A stretch of DNA of 64,000 nt from NCBI GenBank assembly GCA_903837495.1, contig CAILUT010000023.1:1-64000 (forward strand), given 5' to 3'. Shown in pieces: positions 54,617 to 63,907 of this stretch. The position numbers were made by a program, and so were the translations under genes. Each line of letters starts with the position of its first letter. Positions within the stretch are counted from its first letter, which is position 1. The stretch comes from an uncultured Flavobacteriales bacterium (GTDB lineage Bacteria; Bacteroidota; Bacteroidia; CAIKAF01). Under the pieces are notes generated by a model. The model saw nothing but the letters and a program-made list of their open reading frames with translations, was not told the origin of the DNA and did no database searches.

Positions 54617-55492
54617 ATGCAGCAACGTTCCATACGCATCAATAAATTTATTAGCGAAAGCGGTTTTTGTTCCCGGCGCGAAGCCGACCGTTTTATTGAA
54701 AGAGGCGTTGTATTCATAAACGAACGCAAAGCCAATACCGGCGATCAGGTGAAGGCGGGCGACAGGGTTCGGGTGAACGGACAAAAACTGGAACCCTTCC
54801 AAGGCGAAGACATTGTTTTTATTGCATTGAATAAACCGGTGGGTATAACCTCAACAACCGAAGACAATGTGCGCAACAACATTGTGGAATTTGTGAACCA
54901 CAGCAAACGTGTTTTTCCCATTGGTCGTTTGGATAAAGAATCGCAGGGGCTCATATTTTTGACCAACAATGGCGATTTGGTGAACAAGATTCTGCGGGCA
55001 GGAAACAACCACCAAAAGGAATACGTTGTAACGGTGAACAAGCCTTTAACCCAAAGTGTGATCACCGCTATGGCGAATGGCGTTCCTATGCTTGGCGTTA
55101 CAACCAAAAAATGTAAGGTGGTGCAGGAAGGAGTAAATTCGTTTCGAATTGTTTTGATTCAAGGGCTAAACCGGCAGATTCGCAGGATGTGCGAGCATTT
55201 CGGTTATGAGGTAACTAAGCTGGAGCGGGTTCGCATTATGAATGTTGATTTGAAAGGTTTGCCGGTGGGCGATTGGAGAGATTTAACGGAAAGCGAAATG
55301 AAGGTCATGTACAGCATGCTGGAAGAATCATCAGGGGTAGTTGAAACAAAACCAAAGTCCAAGCAACCCGCTAAAAAAGGCAAACCCTCGAACCTCAAAA
55401 CACCCGGCTCAAAAAAATCCATGCCGGGTCATTCATCCAATTTTAACCGGAACACAAAGGGCAAAGCCCCACGCAGATCAGGTAGGAGCTGA
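54617..55492 (+). CDS. RluB/RluF-type 23S rRNA pseudouridine synthase
   Basis: S4 domain ([24 protein letters not shown]), [39 protein letters not shown]. Confidence 0.9.
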   Translation: MQQRSIRINKFISESGFCSRREADRFIERGVVFINERKANTGDQVKAGDRVRVNGQKLEPFQGEDIVFIALNKPVGITSTTEDNVRNNIVEFVNHSKRVFPIGRLDKESQGLIFLTNNGDLVNKILRAGNNHQKEYVVTVNKPLTQSVITAMANGVPMLGVTTKKCKVVQEGVNSFRIVLIQGLNRQIRRMCEHFGYEVTKLERVRIMNVDLKGLPVGDWRDLTESEMKVMYSMLEESSGVVETKPKSKQPAKKGKPSNLKTPGSKKSMPGHSSNFNRNTKGKAPRRSGRS

Positions 55493-55651
55493 AACAGCCC
55501 AGACGTGTGGTGTTTTTCAGAAAAGGTATCCGTGTAAACCCCCAAATCAAATTCAACACCGCATTAACCTTTAATTAAAGGATGTGCTTCCATTCGGCTT
55601 GCTCCCTGCCACTTTGGGCTTTTTGTTACCTTTGTGCATAGTTGTTTTTCC

Positions 55652-58069
55652 ATGCAAGACGTTCCATTAAGCACACGCCCTTTAGACACCGACCGGATAT
55701 CGTTTGAGGATTTTCGCGCCGAGGTGTTGCACGATTACCGCATAGCACACGAAAGCCGTCAAACCAGTTTGTTGGGTCGGCGTGAGGTGTTGACCGGCAA
55801 AGCCAAGTTTGGCATTTTTGGCGACGGCAAAGAATTGCCTCAAATCGCCATGGCCAAGGTGTTTAAACCCGGTGATTTTCGTTCCGGATATTACCGCGAC
55901 CAAACCTTTATGATGGCCGCGGGGCTGCTCACCGTTCGTCAGTTTTTTGCTCAACTGTATGCCCACACCGACATTGAAGCCGAACCCATGACCGGCGGAC
56001 GCCAAATGAACGGGCATTACGCCACCCGTTGGATAGATGGAAACGGAAACTGGCAATCGCAAACCAATCAAAAAAATTCTTCGGCCGATATTTCTCCCAC
56101 CGCCGGGCAAATGCCCCGGCTGCTTGGCCTGGCCTTGGCCTCGAAGGTGTACCGCAATCAACCCGAATTGCATCACCTCAGCTCATTCTCGCATCAGGGA
56201 AATGAAGTTGCCTTTGGCAGCATTGGCGATGCATCGACCTCCGAAGGCTTGTTCTGGGAAACCATGAATGCCGCCGCCGTTATGCAAGTCCCTATGGCCA
56301 TTTCAGTATGGGACGATGGCTACGGCATTTCGGTACCCAAGGAATTTCAAACCACCAAAGGCTCTATTTCTAAAGCCCTTGCGGGTTTTGAAAAAAACGA
56401 GGACGGACCAGGATTTGCCATAAAACGGGCTAGAGCCTGGAATTATCCAGAATTAATCGAGGCCTACCAAACGGGAGTGGCCATGTGCCGGCAAGACCAT
56501 TTGCCGGTTTTATTCCACATTGAAGAGTGTACCCAACCGCAAGGCCATTCCACCAGCGGAAGCCATGAACGCTACAAGGACAAAAAACGCCTGCAATGGG
56601 AAGAAAAGTACGATGGCTTGCGCCAGTTTGTAAAATGGATTGTGAAAAATGGATTGGCTACCGAAGAAGAATTGCTCGCGATAGAAGAAGCCGCCATTCA
56701 ACATGTGAAGGAGGAGAAAAATGCCGCTTGGCAGGCTTATCAAAATGAAATTACAGCCGAGCAGCAGGCTTTAATTGGACTTATTCGGGAGCTACACAAT
56801 CCAGATGCACAGGCTCAGGAATGGATTCGGCAAATTGAAACCGCAGGTTCCCCAATGCGCAAAGATTTGTTGGGCCCAGCCCGCCGGTTGGCAACCCACC
56901 TTCGCTTGCAACACCATGAATTTTATCCCCGCCTAAAAGCCTGGCTCGTGGAACAGCAGCTCATCAATCATGGGCGGTACAGCGATTCTTTGTACGACGA
57001 ATCCCTGAACAGCCCCCTGCGCGTAGAAATGGTGGAACCCGTTTATACCGCAGATTCAGCCATGGTGGATGGACGCATTGTGCTAAGGGATAATTTTGAT
57101 GCCATTTTAGAGAAGGACCCTCGCTTTGTGGCTTTTGGTGAAGACGTTGGAAAAATTGGAGGAGTGAACCAAACCTTTGAGGGACTGCAAGATAAATTTG
57201 GCCCAGGTCGGGTTTTCGATACCGGAATACGCGAGGCTACCATTGCTGGTCAAGGCATTGGAATGGCCATGCGCGGCCTTAGACCCTACGCCGAAATTCA
57301 ATACTTAGATTACCTGCTCTATTGCCTTCAAATTTTAAGCGACGACGCCTCAACCGTGCAGTACCGTACCAAAGGCGGTCAAAAGGCTCCCGTTATCATC
57401 GGAACGCGGGGGCATAGATTAGAGGGCATTTGGCATTCGGGTTCCCCAATGGGGGCCATTGTGCACAGCGTTCGCGGCATGCATGTGTGCGTGCCGCGCA
57501 ACATGGTACAAGCCGCAGGAATGTACAACACCCTTTTTAAAGGCGAAGATCCGGCCATTGTGGTTGAACCCTTAAATGGTTACCGTTTAAAGGAGCGCCG
57601 TCCGGATAACATGGGTGAATTTACCGTGCCTTTAGGTGAACCTGAAATTTTGCGTCAAGGCGAAACCATCTCTTTGGTAACCTATGGCTCCATGTGTAGG
57701 ATTGCTCTGGAAGCCGCTGAACTATTGAGCGGTATGGGCATAGATGCGGAAGTGGTTGACGTACAAACACTGCTTCCTTTTGACATCAATCATAAAACGG
57801 TAGCGTCTTTGCAGAAAACCGGCCGAGTGGTATTTATGGACGAAGACGTACCGGGAGGAGCTTCGGCCTACATGATGCAGCAGGTTTTAGAGGTTCAGGG
57901 CGGATATCGATACCTGGATGTAGCTCCTGCCACCCTAAGTGCAAAGGCACATCGCCCAGCTTATGGAACCGATGGAGATTATTTTTCAAAACCGGGAGTG
58001 GAAGATGTGGTAGAAAAGGTGCTGTTTATGATGCACGAGGTGAATCCACGCAAGTTCCCTGCCGAATAA
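55652..58069 (+). CDS. Fused alpha/beta E1 component of 2-oxoacid (branched-chain) dehydrogenase
   Basis: N-terminal E1-alpha half (HQGNEVAFGSIGDASTSEGLFWETMNAA), C-terminal E1-beta half (FGEDVGKIGGVNQTFEGLQDKFG...DTGIREATIAGQGIGMAMRGLRPYAEIQYLDY). Confidence 0.9.
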   Translation: MQDVPLSTRPLDTDRISFEDFRAEVLHDYRIAHESRQTSLLGRREVLTGKAKFGIFGDGKELPQIAMAKVFKPGDFRSGYYRDQTFMMAAGLLTVRQFFAQLYAHTDIEAEPMTGGRQMNGHYATRWIDGNGNWQSQTNQKNSSADISPTAGQMPRLLGLALASKVYRNQPELHHLSSFSHQGNEVAFGSIGDASTSEGLFWETMNAAAVMQVPMAISVWDDGYGISVPKEFQTTKGSISKALAGFEKNEDGPGFAIKRARAWNYPELIEAYQTGVAMCRQDHLPVLFHIEECTQPQGHSTSGSHERYKDKKRLQWEEKYDGLRQFVKWIVKNGLATEEELLAIEEAAIQHVKEEKNAAWQAYQNEITAEQQALIGLIRELHNPDAQAQEWIRQIETAGSPMRKDLLGPARRLATHLRLQHHEFYPRLKAWLVEQQLINHGRYSDSLYDESLNSPLRVEMVEPVYTADSAMVDGRIVLRDNFDAILEKDPRFVAFGEDVGKIGGVNQTFEGLQDKFGPGRVFDTGIREATIAGQGIGMAMRGLRPYAEIQYLDYLLYCLQILSDDASTVQYRTKGGQKAPVIIGTRGHRLEGIWHSGSPMGAIVHSVRGMHVCVPRNMVQAAGMYNTLFKGEDPAIVVEPLNGYRLKERRPDNMGEFTVPLGEPEILRQGETISLVTYGSMCRIALEAAELLSGMGIDAEVVDVQTLLPFDINHKTVASLQKTGRVVFMDEDVPGGASAYMMQQVLEVQGGYRYLDVAPATLSAKAHRPAYGTDGDYFSKPGVEDVVEKVLFMMHEVNPRKFPAE

Positions 58070-58074
58070 TTCCT

Positions 58075-58887
58075 ATGTCTAAAACGACCGAATCGGGTTC
58101 GGGTCGGCGGGGATTGGAAACCTGGTCAACCTTAGATTTGCTTCAGGGCATCAACGCCGAAGACAAAAAGGTGGCCGAAGCGGTCGAAAAGGCCATTCCA
58201 GCCATGATTCCATTGGCCGATGCTTTTGCGGAATGCCTGAAAAACAACCGCCGTGTATTTTATATTGGGGCGGGAACCAGCGGTAGGCTAGGGGTGGTGG
58301 ATGCCTCAGAATTGCCTCCCACCTATGGAATTGAATTCGACAGGGTGGTTGGAATTATGGCGGGTGGCGATGGGGCCATTCGCAAGGCCGTTGAATTTGC
58401 CGAGGACAATGTGGAACAGGCCTGGAAAGATTTGTTGGCCCAAGGAGCAGGTTCTGGCGATTTGGTGATTGGCATTGCGGCTTCGGGTTCAACGCCTTAT
58501 GTTGTGTCGGGCATTGAGCGGGCACGAAAAGAAGGGCTCCGGACCGGAGGCATAACCATGAACCAAGGCTCTGCCTTGGCCAAAGCCGCCGAATTCCCAG
58601 TTGAAATTGTGGTTGGCCCCGAATTTGTGCGGGGCAGCACTCGAATGAAATCGGGAACAGCCCAAAAGCTGGCTTTGAACATGCTAAGTACCGCCGCCAT
58701 GATTCGCTTGGGTCGGGTAAAGGACGAAAAAATGGTGGACATGCAACTGACCAACCATAAATTGTGGCAGCGTGCGGTCGATATGGTCATTGAAGAAACG
58801 GGCGTTGCACCCGAGGTAGCCCGTAAAGCCTTAGAGAAATGGGCTAGTGTTCGCAAAGCGGTTGAAGGCTTGAGGCAAGGCCTATAG
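58075..58887 (+). CDS. murQ: N-acetylmuramic acid 6-phosphate etherase
   Basis: RVFYIGAGTSGRLGVVDASELPPTYG, MAGGDGAIRKAVE, IAASGSTPYVVSGIERA, MKSGTAQKLALNMLSTAAMIRLG. Confidence 0.95.
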   Translation: MSKTTESGSGRRGLETWSTLDLLQGINAEDKKVAEAVEKAIPAMIPLADAFAECLKNNRRVFYIGAGTSGRLGVVDASELPPTYGIEFDRVVGIMAGGDGAIRKAVEFAEDNVEQAWKDLLAQGAGSGDLVIGIAASGSTPYVVSGIERARKEGLRTGGITMNQGSALAKAAEFPVEIVVGPEFVRGSTRMKSGTAQKLALNMLSTAAMIRLGRVKDEKMVDMQLTNHKLWQRAVDMVIEETGVAPEVARKALEKWASVRKAVEGLRQGL

Positions 58888-58908
58888 GTGCCAATTCAAG
58901 CTGCTTTT

Positions 58909-60483
58909 TTAATAGGTAATGACGATTTGCCCATTCCCATTGCGAATACCCGTTTGCATGGACGCATTGCTAAGGTTGCCCGTGTAGCCGGAGCCGCCAC
59001 CGCCAGAGGATGCAATGTTTGTTCCTGAGGACTGGTATCCTCCGCCCCCGCCGCCATAATAGCCTGCACCGCCCCCACCCCCAGTGGAGTCGCCACCGGG
59101 AAATCCAGCGCCGCCCTGCCCAAGTGTTCCAGCCGAGCCGGTTTGATTCCCGACTCCGCCATTTCCCCCGGCATTCTGTGTGCCTGCACCACCTCCGGTT
59201 GCTGTTCCACTGCCATTTGAGACAGTTCCTGCACTAGTCCCTGAGTTTCCACCGCCTTGTCCCGGACTTGTGGAACTGAAATTGCCTGAATACAAGGTGC
59301 AGGAGCCTCCGCCGCCGCCAGCAACAATGACTCGATCGGAAAGAGATTGACCGCCCACCCGAACGTCGCTGCCTCCACCACCCCCACCGCTGGCTGGGTA
59401 TCCGGAGGTTTGTCCGGAGCCGCCGCCGTTCCAGCCGCCGCTTGGATTTCCTCCTTGGCCGCCCACATACAGGTATAAAACCTGCCCGGGGCTTACGGAC
59501 AAATCACCTTTGGAATATCCTCCAGCTGCTCCAGTGGATGTTGAGCTGCCGCCTTGAGCTCCCAAGCATTCCAATGTTACGCTGCTAACGCAGGTTGCGG
59601 GTACGGTCCAGCTTTGCTGTCCGCCCGTGTACGAAAAGGCAACTTGATTTTGCCCGGGTGCTGGGCAATTGGTCACGGTTACCGATTGGGTTGAGCTGTC
59701 GGTGCATCCATTTTGGTCAGCAACCACCAGCTTTACGGAATTGCTGCCCGTGGCAGAATAGGTTACGCTTGGATTTGCGGAGCTCGATGTATTGGGAGTT
59801 CCGTTTTGGAAGGTCCAGGCATATTGCAGGCCTTGGCTGTTTGCAGTAAAGGTGGCGGCTTGGTTGGTAATGGGTTGAGCGGGATTAACAGTAAAACCCG
59901 GATTTGGGTTTGCTGCCAGGTAATTTATAGAAAGGGCAGAAGCCGTTCCGCAGTAATTAGAAGCCACAACGGAAAGGGTCCCTGGACCAGAACTAAAGTC
60001 AACCGTTATTAAGGTATCTCCTTGGCCAGATTGCACCGTAGCTCCGCCGGTTGCCGACCAAGTGTAGGTTGAAGCACCCGGAACGGGGGCAACATGGTAT
60101 TGCACCGCTGATTGTTGGGCACATACTTGGGTTGGGCCTAGAATGCTTTGGGGAGCCGGCGGAGGAGCGGAACAGCTGCACGAAAAGGCTTTCCATCCTG
60201 ATGCGTGGTACACTTCCATGCATTCGTTGCTGCTGTTGTAAATCATGAGGCCAGGGCTGGGGCTAAGAATGGCGTTGCGTTGGGCGGTGCTCAATCGGGG
60301 CAATAAAAGTCCGCCGGTGGTGGATTTCACTTCAAGCGTTGCTGAGGGGTCTGCCGGCGTATTGGAACCGATGGTAACGCCTTGAGCGGTTGAGGTTGTT
60401 GAGAAATATAGAAATAAAGCAATCAGATAAAACCCGGAGATTCGGAAGCCGTTGGAAATGAGCGAAGTTGGAAGGCCTTTCAT
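58909..60483 (-). CDS. Secreted PKD-domain protein with C-terminal ALK/LTK-type glycine-rich domain
   Basis: MKGLPTSLISN start; PKD-like YAWTFQNGTPNTSSSANPSVTYSATGSNSVKLVVADQNGC; Gly-rich YVGGQGGNPSGGWNGGGSGQTSGYPASGGGGGGSDVR...GYTGNLSN...NGQIVITY. Confidence 0.7.
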   Translation of the reverse strand: MKGLPTSLISNGFRISGFYLIALFLYFSTTSTAQGVTIGSNTPADPSATLEVKSTTGGLLLPRLSTAQRNAILSPSPGLMIYNSSNECMEVYHASGWKAFSCSCSAPPPAPQSILGPTQVCAQQSAVQYHVAPVPGASTYTWSATGGATVQSGQGDTLITVDFSSGPGTLSVVASNYCGTASALSINYLAANPNPGFTVNPAQPITNQAATFTANSQGLQYAWTFQNGTPNTSSSANPSVTYSATGSNSVKLVVADQNGCTDSSTQSVTVTNCPAPGQNQVAFSYTGGQQSWTVPATCVSSVTLECLGAQGGSSTSTGAAGGYSKGDLSVSPGQVLYLYVGGQGGNPSGGWNGGGSGQTSGYPASGGGGGGSDVRVGGQSLSDRVIVAGGGGGSCTLYSGNFSSTSPGQGGGNSGTSAGTVSNGSGTATGGGAGTQNAGGNGGVGNQTGSAGTLGQGGAGFPGGDSTGGGGGAGYYGGGGGGYQSSGTNIASSGGGGSGYTGNLSNASMQTGIRNGNGQIVITY

Positions 60484-60552
60484 AGAAATGGGTGCGAAAT
60501 AAGGGTTGAAGATACACAGAAAGGGATTTAGAACATCGCCTAAGGCTTGAGT

Positions 60553-60696
60553 TTGCGGCAGGGATGGAAGTAGGTAGCCCGCATAGGTGGAACCGTAGGC
60601 GGCGCGCGGCGTAGGGGGCGACCTTGGGAGCCACCCGGAGCCCGCTGCCGGCACGGTTGCACCTGCGGACTACCACTGACAGCCCGTTTGCCGCCC
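60553..60696 (+). repeat. Dispersed rod-hairpin repeat, copy H (diverged)
   Basis: TTGCGGCAGGGATGGAAGTAGGTAGCCCGC...GGGGGCGACCTTGGGAGCCACCC...CTACCACTGACAGCCCGTTTGCCGCCC then 7A. Confidence 0.88.
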
Positions 60697-60703
60697 AAAA
60701 AAA

Positions 60704-62068
60704 TCAGATAAATAAACCGTACATCAAACGGCCGATCGAGAAATACAGAAGCAGGCCAATAATGTCGTTCATGGTGGTGATAAAAGGGCCGGTGGCAAGG
60801 GCCGGGTCCACTTTGAATCGGTTTAGGGTGAGGGGGATGAAGGTTCCCAGAACAGAAGAACAGACAATAACGGCAACCATGGCTGTGCTAACGGTGAGTG
60901 CCAGTTCTGCGGATTCTCGGCTAAAAAAGAAGCTGTAGAGCAAAATAACGGTGGCGCAAACAAGTCCGTTAATCATACCAATGCTGAGCTCTTTTAAAAA
61001 TTTGGTCCACAATCGACCTTGTTGAAGGCTTCCGCTGGCAATGCCTTGAACCACGATGGCCGAACTTTGTACTCCTGCATTTCCGCCCATAGCAGCAACC
61101 AGTGGGATAAAAAAGGCCATTTCGGGATGAAGTTGGATTTCATTTTCGTAGCGCCCAATCACCTGAGCTCCCATGATGCCACCAAACAAACCAACCAGCA
61201 ACCAGGGCAAACGGGCTCGGGTTAAAATGGCAATGCTGTCATCGGCTTCAACGTCTTCAGAAAGGCCGGCTTGAAGTTGGTAATCTTTTTCGGCCTCTTC
61301 TTGAATCACATCTAGGACGTCGTCGATGGTGATTCGGCCAACAAGAGTAAGGTTGGCATCAACCACAGGAATAGCGACCAGGTCGTATTTTTGCATGGTT
61401 TGAGCCACTTTTTCTTTGCTTGTATGGACATCGACGTACACTACTTCGTCTAAAATGATGTCGCTTAGGGGTTGGCTATCGGGGGCAAGCAATATGCGTT
61501 TTAGGGGTAAAATGCCTTTCAGAAGCCCATCGGAATTCACAACATAAACGGTGTACACATTGTCGATGTCTTGGGCCTGCCTGCGGATTTCATGAAAAAT
61601 GGTGTTTCGGTCCCAAGCTTCATTGATCCGAACCATTTCTTTGGCCATAAGTCCGCCCGCAGAATCCTCGTCGTATTGAAGGAGGTCTTCGATGTTGGAA
61701 GCGAGTTCTCGGTTTGGAATTTCGGCTAAGATTTCGCGTTGCCGTTTTTCGGGCAGGTCGGCCAGAATATCTGCGGCGTCGTCGGAATCAATGTGTTCGC
61801 TAAATTGTTCTGCAATTTCTCGCGAGGAGATGCGTTTCAGGAATTTTTCCCTGAAGTCTTCATCCAGTTCAGTCAAGACATCGGCGGCCAGGCTGTGTTC
61901 AAGCTGATGGTAGAGCAACAGGGCCAGGTGGGGGGGCAGGTCTTCCATGATGCTGGCCAGGTCGCTGGGGTGAAGCCCCCCAATGCATTGCAATAGGGCC
62001 TCAGAGCGGCCTGCTTGAAGTGCGTTCGAGAGATTTTCCAGGAAATCGGGCGTCAGTTCCATGCGCAT
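60704..62068 (-). CDS. mgtE: MgtE-family magnesium transporter
   Basis: Helical N domain, CBS pair, DSAGGLMAKEMV, FIPLVAAMGGNAGVQSSAIVVQGIA. Confidence 0.95.
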   Translation of the reverse strand: MRMELTPDFLENLSNALQAGRSEALLQCIGGLHPSDLASIMEDLPPHLALLLYHQLEHSLAADVLTELDEDFREKFLKRISSREIAEQFSEHIDSDDAADILADLPEKRQREILAEIPNRELASNIEDLLQYDEDSAGGLMAKEMVRINEAWDRNTIFHEIRRQAQDIDNVYTVYVVNSDGLLKGILPLKRILLAPDSQPLSDIILDEVVYVDVHTSKEKVAQTMQKYDLVAIPVVDANLTLVGRITIDDVLDVIQEEAEKDYQLQAGLSEDVEADDSIAILTRARLPWLLVGLFGGIMGAQVIGRYENEIQLHPEMAFFIPLVAAMGGNAGVQSSAIVVQGIASGSLQQGRLWTKFLKELSIGMINGLVCATVILLYSFFFSRESAELALTVSTAMVAVIVCSSVLGTFIPLTLNRFKVDPALATGPFITTMNDIIGLLLYFSIGRLMYGLFI

Positions 62069-62072
62069 TGGA

Positions 62073-62849
62073 TTAAGATGTCATAGCCCGAGCGGCGTCC
62101 ATGAATTGGCTTACAGAAATTTGTTCGGCCCTTAAGCTTAAAAAAGCAGGGGGCATGGCATTTAGGGCCAAAGGTAGGCCTGCCAATGCGTTTTTCAAAG
62201 TTTTTCTACGCTGGTTAAAGGCGGTTTTGACCAAGAGTCGAAATTGTTCCAGCGGCAAATTGGCCAGTTCTTGTTCTGGCCTTCGGATCAAACGAATCAC
62301 GGCCGAATCCACCTTAGGAGGGGGATTAAAGGCTTCTGGGGGAAGCGTAAACAGCAATTCGGTGTGATAAAAGGCTTGGGTTAGAACAGAGGTAATGCCA
62401 TAGGTTTTTGAGCCGTGTGCGGCACAAATGCGTTGGGCTACTTCTTTTTGAAACATCCCTACCATCACAGGGAATTGGGCTTGGTGCTGAAGAAGTTTAA
62501 AGACAATTTCGGTTGAAATGTTGTAGGGGAAATTCCCCACCAATGCCAGGGGTTTTTCTGTGGGCAGTTCTTGTTTAAGAAAATCACCAAAAAGCCAATG
62601 GATGGGTTTTTGGGCAAAGGTTTGGGTTAATCTTTCTTGTAAATCGCTGTCAATTTCAGAAACATACAGCGTTCGATTTAATTCGAGCAAAGCCGAGGTT
62701 AAAGCTCCATCGCCGGGGCCTACCTCCCAAATATCCCCCAATGGCCAGGCATGGGCAAGGGCCAAGGTTGTTTTTTGAATGGCCGATTTATCGAGCAAAA
62801 AATGCTGCCCAAACTGTTTTTTGTGCTGGTAAATCTTTTGAGTTGACAT
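62073..62849 (-). CDS. rsmA: 16S rRNA (adenine1518/1519-N6) dimethyltransferase
   Basis: KKQFGQHFLLDKSAI, WEVGPGDGALTSALLE, LVGNFPYNISTEIVFKLL, FNPPPKVDSAVIRL. Confidence 0.95.
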   Translation of the reverse strand: MSTQKIYQHKKQFGQHFLLDKSAIQKTTLALAHAWPLGDIWEVGPGDGALTSALLELNRTLYVSEIDSDLQERLTQTFAQKPIHWLFGDFLKQELPTEKPLALVGNFPYNISTEIVFKLLQHQAQFPVMVGMFQKEVAQRICAAHGSKTYGITSVLTQAFYHTELLFTLPPEAFNPPPKVDSAVIRLIRRPEQELANLPLEQFRLLVKTAFNQRRKTLKNALAGLPLALNAMPPAFLSLRAEQISVSQFMDAARAMTS

Positions 62850-63057
62850 GTGGTGCGAAGGTAGGGAATCCGAAGGCAATCCCTACCTTTGTTCTGTTCG
62901 TTGATCGATATGACCCAATTGCACTTAAAAAACAATCCGTGTTTCTGCCGCATCGTTGGCTCAGCGCCCTTTCAGGCTGCTGTTGTAATTTGTGCCGCTT
63001 GCGGAAACACCTTCATAGTATAGGTTTGATAACGCTGCTGAAAACCATAAATTAAAG

Positions 63058-63903
63058 ATGGAAGTAAAACAACTTCAGGAAATTTGCACTCAAGTGCGTC
63101 GAGATATTGTTCGCATGGTGCATGGAGTCCAGTCGGGGCATCCGGGCGGCTCCTTGGGTTGCACCGAATTTTTGGTCGGCCTTTATTTTAATCGGCTTCG
63201 GCATCGTTCGCCTGTTTTTACCATGGACGGACAGGGAGAGGACTTGTTTTTTCTGTCGAACGGCCATATTTCGCCGGTTTTTTATTCGGTCCTTGCTCGT
63301 TCCGGATATTTTGAAGAGGCCGAATTGGGAACCTTCCGAAAAATAAATTCGCGTTTGCAGGGGCACCCAACAACGGCCGAACACCTGCCGGGGGTGCGCA
63401 TTGCCTCGGGCTCATTGGGCCAAGGTTTAAGCGTAGGAATTGGGGCCGCTTTAGCAAAAAAGCAAAACGGAGACCCCTATTTGGTGTACACCTTGCATGG
63501 AGATGGAGAGCTGCAAGAAGGTCAAATATGGGAGGCTCTCATGTTTGCCGCTGCAAATCAAGTGGATAATTTAATTGCTACGGTGGATTGGAATGGACAG
63601 CAGATCGATGGGTCGACCGAACAGGTGTGCGATTTGGGTGATTTGCCCGCAAAGTTCCAAGCCTTTGGCTGGGAAATTGTGCATGTAGAGCAGGGAAATT
63701 CGATGGAATCTGTGCTAAACGGATTGGAAGAAGCCGTATCAAAAACAGGTCAGGGGAAGCCGGTAGTAATTTTATTGAAAACCACCATGGGGCATGGGGT
63801 TGATTTTATGATGGGCAGCCATGCCTGGCATGGAATCGCTCCCAACGACGAGCAATTGGCCCTGGCCTTGGCTCAAAATCCAGAAACCTTGGAAGATTAT
63901 TAA
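63058..63903 (+). CDS. Transketolase, N-terminal subunit
   Basis: SGHPGGSLGCTEFLVGLYF, DGQGEDLFFLSNGHISPVFYSVL, GSLGQGLSVGIGAALA, HGDGELQEGQIWEALMFAA. Confidence 0.93.
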   Translation: MEVKQLQEICTQVRRDIVRMVHGVQSGHPGGSLGCTEFLVGLYFNRLRHRSPVFTMDGQGEDLFFLSNGHISPVFYSVLARSGYFEEAELGTFRKINSRLQGHPTTAEHLPGVRIASGSLGQGLSVGIGAALAKKQNGDPYLVYTLHGDGELQEGQIWEALMFAAANQVDNLIATVDWNGQQIDGSTEQVCDLGDLPAKFQAFGWEIVHVEQGNSMESVLNGLEEAVSKTGQGKPVVILLKTTMGHGVDFMMGSHAWHGIAPNDEQLALALAQNPETLEDY

Positions 63904-63907
63904 CCTT

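Noticed and set aside
55652-58069. Fused E1 alpha/beta dehydrogenase as a novel fusion
   Set aside because: Such alpha-beta E1 fusions are already familiar in Bacteroidota; kept as a feature only.
58896-59468. 190-aa ORF 58896-59468 on the minus strand, and 59010-59237 (+)
   Set aside because: They overlap the glycine-rich coding region in another frame; simple-sequence artefact.
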